A DNA stretch of 64,000 nt from assembly GCA_017436955.1 (NCBI GenBank), contig JAFSCD010000006.1, positions 1 to 64,000 on the forward strand, given 5' to 3'. Source of the DNA: Oscillospiraceae bacterium. Its GTDB lineage: Bacteria; Bacillota; Clostridia; Oscillospirales; Oscillospiraceae. The translations under genes were made by a program, and so were the position numbers. Positions 60,149-64,000 of this stretch are shown here, one piece after another (positions within the stretch are counted from its first letter, which is position 1; every line of letters starts with the position of its first letter). The notes under the pieces are model-generated. The model saw only the letters and a list, made by a program, of their open reading frames with translations, did not search any database and was not told the DNA's origin.

Positions 60149-62803
60149 TTGAAGAAAATCTACACCCAAAGCGCAGAGGACGTGCTGCAGGCGCTTGGGG
60201 TCGGCGCAGAGGGTTTGACCACTGAACAAGCCCGGGAACGCCTTGCCAAATACGGTCCAAACAAGCTGAAAGAGGGCAAAAAGCCCACCCTTCTGCAGCG
60301 TTTTCTCGTCCAACTAAAGGATCCGATGCTGATCATTCTGCTGATCGCAGCCGGCGTCAGCGCCCTGACGGGTATGCTGGCGCAGGAAAACGAGTGGGCG
60401 GAGGTCATTATCATTCTGGCCGTTGTTCTGCTCAACGCCATTCTGGGCGTGATCCAGGAAAGCAAGGCGGAGGCCGCCATCGAAGCGCTGCAGACCATGA
60501 CAGCAGCCACCTGCAAGGTACTGCGTGACGGCAAAATGATATCCTTGCGCTCCGATGAGCTGGTGCCCGGCGATATCGTGATCCTGGAAGCCGGCGATGC
60601 TGTGCCTGCCGACGGTCGCATTATCGAAAGCGCTTCTTTGAAGATCGAAGAAGCTGCCCTCACCGGCGAATCCGTACCCGTCAACAAAATGCTGGAAGCC
60701 CTGGGCGTAACCGAGGGTCAGGAGGACATTCCTCTGGGCGACCGCAAAAATATGTGCTACATGGGCTCCACCGTGGTGTACGGGCGTGGCAAGGCCGTCA
60801 TCACCGCCACGGGTATGGATACGGAAATGGGAAAGATCGCCGGCGCTCTGGCGGATACCGCCGAGGAGCAGACGCCCCTGCAGCGCAAGCTGGATGAGCT
60901 GGGCAAGCTGCTGAGCAAGATCGTCCTCGGCATCTGCGTTTTCATTTTTGCGTTTAAGCTCCTTACGGAAGGCGATTTCCATCTGGAAGTGATTTTGGAC
61001 TCCTTTATGGTGGCGGTATCGCTGGCAGTTGCCGCCATTCCGGAGGGTCTTGCGACGGTGGTTACCGTGGTTTTGTCCATCGGTGTCACCAAAATGTCCC
61101 AGCGCAACGCGGTGATCCGCCGCCTGACCGCTGTGGAGACCTTGGGCTGCACCCAGATCATCTGCACCGACAAAACCGGCACGCTGACACAAAACAAGAT
61201 GACCGTGGTGGACCACATCGGTGACACGCAGCTGGTTGCCACCGCCATGGCGCTTTGCTCCGATGCCAAGCTCAATGGTGAGGATCAGGCAGAGGGTGAG
61301 CCCACCGAATGTGCGCTGGTAAACTTCGCATACACCGTCGGTCTGCACAAGGCCGATCTGGAAACCAAAACGCCCCGTGTGGACGAAGCGCCCTTTGATT
61401 CCGGGCGCAAAATGATGTCCACCCTGCACGCATCCGGCGGAGTATACGTGCAGTACACCAAAGGCGCGCCCGACGTGGTACTGGATCGCTGCGCTTTCTA
61501 CTATGACAGCGGCGAGATCAAGCCAATGACCGCCGAAAAGCAAGCCGAAATTATGGCTGCAAACAAGGCGATGGCGGACAAAGCGCTGCGCGTGCTGGCA
61601 GTTGCCAAACGGGATTGGCGTGAAAAGCCCACGGACAACACGCCGGAATATCTGGAGCAGCAGCTGGTCTTTTTGGGCTTGACCGGCATGATCGACCCGG
61701 TCAGACCCGAGGTCATGGCAGCCATCGAGGAATGCCGCAGCGCCGGCATCCGGGCCGTTATGATCACCGGCGACCACAAGGATACCGCCGTTGCCATCGC
61801 CAGGGAGCTTGGCATTATCACCGACGCATCCGAAGCCATTACCGGCGCCGAGCTGGATAACATTCCCGACGCGGAGATCTGCGAATTCGTCAGGAAATAC
61901 AGCGTCTACGCCCGGGTGCAGCCCGAGCATAAGACCCGTATCGTCAACGCCTGGAAGGCAAACGGCGCCATCACCGCCATGACCGGCGACGGCGTGAACG
62001 ACGCGCCCTCCATCAAATCTGCCGATATTGGCGTGGGAATGGGCATCACCGGCACCGACGTTACCAAAAACGTGGCGGATATGGTGCTGGCGGATGACAA
62101 TTTTGCCACCATCGTCACCGCTGTTGGCGAAGGTCGCCGCATTTACGACAACATCCGCAAAGCCATCCAGTTCCTGCTGGCATCCAATATGTCGGAGGTT
62201 TTGGGTGTGTTTGGCGCATCCCTGCTGGGCTTTACGCTGCTCAATCCCGTGCATCTGCTGTTTATCAATCTGGTTACAGACTGCTTCCCTGCCCTGGCAT
62301 TGGGTATGGAGCAGGCAGAGCCCGATACCATGCAGCGACCGCCCCGGGATCCCAAAGCCGGTATTTTTGCCGATGGTTTATTCGGGGATATCGCCTACCA
62401 GGGCATTTTGGTAGCGCTGCTCACTGTGGGCGCGTATCTCATTGGCAGCTACTTTGAATTCGGCGCAGGCTTTATGCAAATGCTGTGGCAGGTGGGCGAA
62501 TCCGGTCATGGTATGACAATGGCGTTTTTGACCATGTCTATGTGTGAGATCTTCCACTCCTTCAACCTGCGCTCCCAGCGCAAGTCCGTATTCAGCCTGA
62601 AAAAGCAAAACGCCGTTCTGTGGGCGGCGATGCTTGGCTCTTTAGTGCTGACTACGCTGGTGCTGGAGGTTCCCTTCATCGCCAACGCCTTCGGTTTTAC
62701 CACCATTGGCTGGGATGAGTACGGCATTTCCATTGCCCTTGCGGTTCTTGTCATCCCCATTGTGGAAATCGTCAAGCTGATCCAGCGCGCTGCCAAGCGC
62801 TAA
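60149..62803 (+). CDS. Calcium-translocating P-type ATPase (P2 type)
   Basis: The 884-residue pump has an N-terminal cation-ATPase domain (LTTEQARERLAKYGPNKLKE), the TGES actuator motif, the phosphorylated Asp341 in CTDKTGTLTQNKM, the nucleotide domain, GDGVNDAPSIK, and ten membrane helices including PEGL in helix 4. This is the SERCA/PMCA-like P2 group, expelling Ca2+ or similar cations. Start is TTG at 60149, five bases after GGAGGAG. No regulator gene is adjacent. Confidence 0.94.
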   Translation: MKKIYTQSAEDVLQALGVGAEGLTTEQARERLAKYGPNKLKEGKKPTLLQRFLVQLKDPMLIILLIAAGVSALTGMLAQENEWAEVIIILAVVLLNAILGVIQESKAEAAIEALQTMTAATCKVLRDGKMISLRSDELVPGDIVILEAGDAVPADGRIIESASLKIEEAALTGESVPVNKMLEALGVTEGQEDIPLGDRKNMCYMGSTVVYGRGKAVITATGMDTEMGKIAGALADTAEEQTPLQRKLDELGKLLSKIVLGICVFIFAFKLLTEGDFHLEVILDSFMVAVSLAVAAIPEGLATVVTVVLSIGVTKMSQRNAVIRRLTAVETLGCTQIICTDKTGTLTQNKMTVVDHIGDTQLVATAMALCSDAKLNGEDQAEGEPTECALVNFAYTVGLHKADLETKTPRVDEAPFDSGRKMMSTLHASGGVYVQYTKGAPDVVLDRCAFYYDSGEIKPMTAEKQAEIMAANKAMADKALRVLAVAKRDWREKPTDNTPEYLEQQLVFLGLTGMIDPVRPEVMAAIEECRSAGIRAVMITGDHKDTAVAIARELGIITDASEAITGAELDNIPDAEICEFVRKYSVYARVQPEHKTRIVNAWKANGAITAMTGDGVNDAPSIKSADIGVGMGITGTDVTKNVADMVLADDNFATIVTAVGEGRRIYDNIRKAIQFLLASNMSEVLGVFGASLLGFTLLNPVHLLFINLVTDCFPALALGMEQAEPDTMQRPPRDPKAGIFADGLFGDIAYQGILVALLTVGAYLIGSYFEFGAGFMQMLWQVGESGHGMTMAFLTMSMCEIFHSFNLRSQRKSVFSLKKQNAVLWAAMLGSLVLTTLVLEVPFIANAFGFTTIGWDEYGISIALAVLVIPIVEIVKLIQRAAKR

Positions 62804-62807
62804 AGAA

Positions 62808-62832
62808 AAAGCACCCTGCGGGGTGCTTTTTT
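62808..62832 (+). terminator. Terminator of the P-type ATPase gene
   Basis: AAAGCACCC/GGGTGCTTT followed by TTT. Confidence 0.88.
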
Positions 62833-62931
62833 CTGTGGGGAATTGTAAATATATTCCGCTCTGCTGACACCCGGGAACGGGCGTCCCTGCGGCAGCCTTT
62901 TCGGTACCTGCGGTCTGGGGGACTATCCATT

Positions 62932-63003
62932 GTTTAAGAATTGTTAAAGACGGTTTAAGAGATTCTTAAGTGCGTTGACTTTACGGCTTTCCTTCGCTAG
63001 GAT
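62932..63003 (+). promoter_or_regulatory. Promoter with four direct repeats upstream
   Basis: TTGACT (62975-62980), 17 bases, TAGGAT (62998-63003). Just upstream GTTTAAG (62932), GTTAAAG (62943), GTTTAAG (62953) and CTTAAG (62965) recur every 10-12 bases, one helical turn, as in OmpR/PhoB-type binding sites. Confidence 0.55.
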
Positions 63004-63041
63004 GGAATTATCAATTTCTTCCAGCGAAAGAAGGCTGTAAT

Positions 63042-63905
63042 ATGATCATCGAAATGTTCAACGGTTGGTATTTCTTCTGGCTTGGGCTGTGCGCAGCCGT
63101 GACGGCAGGTCTGTATTTCCTGCTGCGCAACCGCAGCGCGAAAGCCCAGAAGATCGTCTTGTTCTCTCTGCTGGTGCTGGGACTGCTGTTTCATTTTTTG
63201 AAGATCTACATTCCGCCCTACAGCGTAGACGAAGCCAGAATGCTCCGTGACAGTTGGTTTGTCAATATCTGCGGCGCCAATATTGCCCTGTTCCCCTTCT
63301 TCTTCCTGATGAAAAACGAGAAGGTAAAGGACTATATGTTCTACATCGGCGTCATCAGCGGTCTGATCGCGCTCTTCTATCCCGAAGAGCCCATCGCGAA
63401 GGTGGACCAGCTTGCCGAGCAGCTGGACATCGTCCGCTTCTACTATCACCATTGGATGGTCTTTGCCGTCCCCTTCCTGATGGTGGCTTTCGGTCTGCAC
63501 AAGCCCAGCTACAAGCATATTTTGAGAGCGCCTACGGGCTTGCTGCTGGTGATGCTGTTCATTATGCTCAATCAGGTATTTCAGTGGGAGCTGGGCTTCT
63601 TCACGCTGTGGAACGAGGAGGATTTCCTGGCTGTCCATTTCAAAAACACCTCTTATATCTGGGGTCCCGGTGAAAACAACGCCATTGGCAATTTCCTGGC
63701 GCTCTTCACGCCGGACTTTTTCAAGACCGTTCCTGTCGGCGAATACGCCGGCCAGGTCAAGTACTGGCCCTGGTTCTGGATCATCTGCCCGGCATATATT
63801 CTGGTTACACCGCTGGCGTTTATCATCGCAGCCATCGCCGACCGCAAGAATCTTACCGCAGACATCAAAAAACTGTTTGCCAAGAAGCAGCCCGCTGCTA
63901 AATAA
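63042..63905 (+). CDS. YwaF-like integral membrane protein
   Basis: The 287-residue protein has about seven membrane helices (YFFWLGLCAAVTAGLYFLL, VLFSLLVLGLLFHFLKIYI, ICGANIALFPFFFLM, FYIGVISGLIALFY, HWMVFAVPFLMVAFGL, LLLVMLFIMLNQVFQW, FWIICPAYILVTPLAFIIA). The phrase RDSWFVNICGANIALFPFFF and the HHW motif recall YwaF/TIGR02206 proteins of unknown function. Repeats in its promoter suggest control by a response regulator. Confidence 0.7.
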   Translation: MIIEMFNGWYFFWLGLCAAVTAGLYFLLRNRSAKAQKIVLFSLLVLGLLFHFLKIYIPPYSVDEARMLRDSWFVNICGANIALFPFFFLMKNEKVKDYMFYIGVISGLIALFYPEEPIAKVDQLAEQLDIVRFYYHHWMVFAVPFLMVAFGLHKPSYKHILRAPTGLLLVMLFIMLNQVFQWELGFFTLWNEEDFLAVHFKNTSYIWGPGENNAIGNFLALFTPDFFKTVPVGEYAGQVKYWPWFWIICPAYILVTPLAFIIAAIADRKNLTADIKKLFAKKQPAAK

Positions 63906-63908
63906 ACC

Positions 63909-63938
63909 AAAAGCCACGCCTTGCGGCGTGGCTTTTTT
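63909..63938 (+). terminator. Terminator of the YwaF-like gene
   Basis: AAAAGCCACGCC/GGCGTGGC followed by TTTTTT. Confidence 0.92.
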
Positions 63939-63950
63939 GCAAGAAATCCA

Positions 63951-63979
63951 TTGCGTTCCGGCTACAGATATGCTATAGT
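63951..63979 (+). promoter_or_regulatory. Promoter of a gene beyond the window
   Basis: TTGCGT, 17 bases, TATAGT. Confidence 0.5.
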
Positions 63980-64000
63980 GTACATATACAAAGTGAATGA

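Overview
The window is about 64 kb from a spore-forming, Gram-positive-type anaerobe of the class Clostridia, probably an Oscillospiraceae/Ruminococcaceae-like gut bacterium (inference). The evidence is a full spoIVA, an HPr kinase, a luxS/mtnN pair, a T-box leader before thrS, strong AGGAGG ribosome sites, frequent TTG/GTG starts, a dockerin/cohesin pair, and GC-rich chromosomal genes interrupted by AT-rich islets. Most promoters are TTGACA-17-TATAAT-like and most genes end in intrinsic terminators.

Region 1 (1-7.74 kb) is the right part of an integrative mobilizable element of the Tn4451/TnpX type: a DUF1653/HTH protein, a six-copy composite repeat array, a RepA-like ATPase, a hairpin-rich oriT candidate, mobC, a relaxase with a second gene nested out of frame inside it, tnpW and a large serine recombinase. 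At its left edge the 5' end of a tyrosine integrase has been joined to the C-terminal piece of an unrelated gene, a recombination scar.

Region 2 (7.8-16.3 kb) holds an AT-rich M48 peptidase gene, a structured dispersed repeat, and a two-gene surface operon. The operon encodes a secreted GH24 lysozyme that ends in two dockerin repeats, followed by a membrane-anchored cohesin protein with a long Cys/His-knuckle stalk. I consider this the most interesting system in the window. mnmA and a lipoprotein gene follow.

Region 3 (16.3-35.9 kb) is core chromosome: tex, yceD-rpmF, a GH36 alpha-galactosidase, an RluA-type pseudouridine synthase with hprK, rpmB, der-plsY-gpsA, luxS-mtnN, a membrane-tethered XRE/LiaF-like regulator, a PTS IIC protein, a YfhO-family membrane protein, spoIVA and tcdA.

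Region 4 (35.9-43.7 kb) has an amino-acid ABC importer operon, an HD-domain protein, asnB, two conserved unknowns and galM. Region 5 (43.8-48.3 kb) is an accessory stretch: small membrane proteins, a transcript leader built from a ~110-bp nested palindrome plus terminator, tRNA-Arg(CCG) with degenerate downstream copies of its T-arm, and an AT-rich 2TM-Nudix-like gene resembling the architecture of CBASS membrane effectors. Region 6 (48.3-64 kb) has a ZIP transporter, a nucleoside phosphorylase, a GNAT enzyme, a methyltransferase behind a leader-peptide/terminator attenuator, a HAD hydrolase with rsmA, a G5/3D cell-wall protein, T-box-thrS, a 2H phosphoesterase, ydcF-M42-BFD, tRNA-Leu(CAA), a Ca2+ P-type ATPase and a YwaF-like membrane protein. 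Four copies of one hairpin repeat, whose central stem changes sequence but stays paired, lie at the ends of genes throughout. No CRISPR array or rRNA gene was seen.
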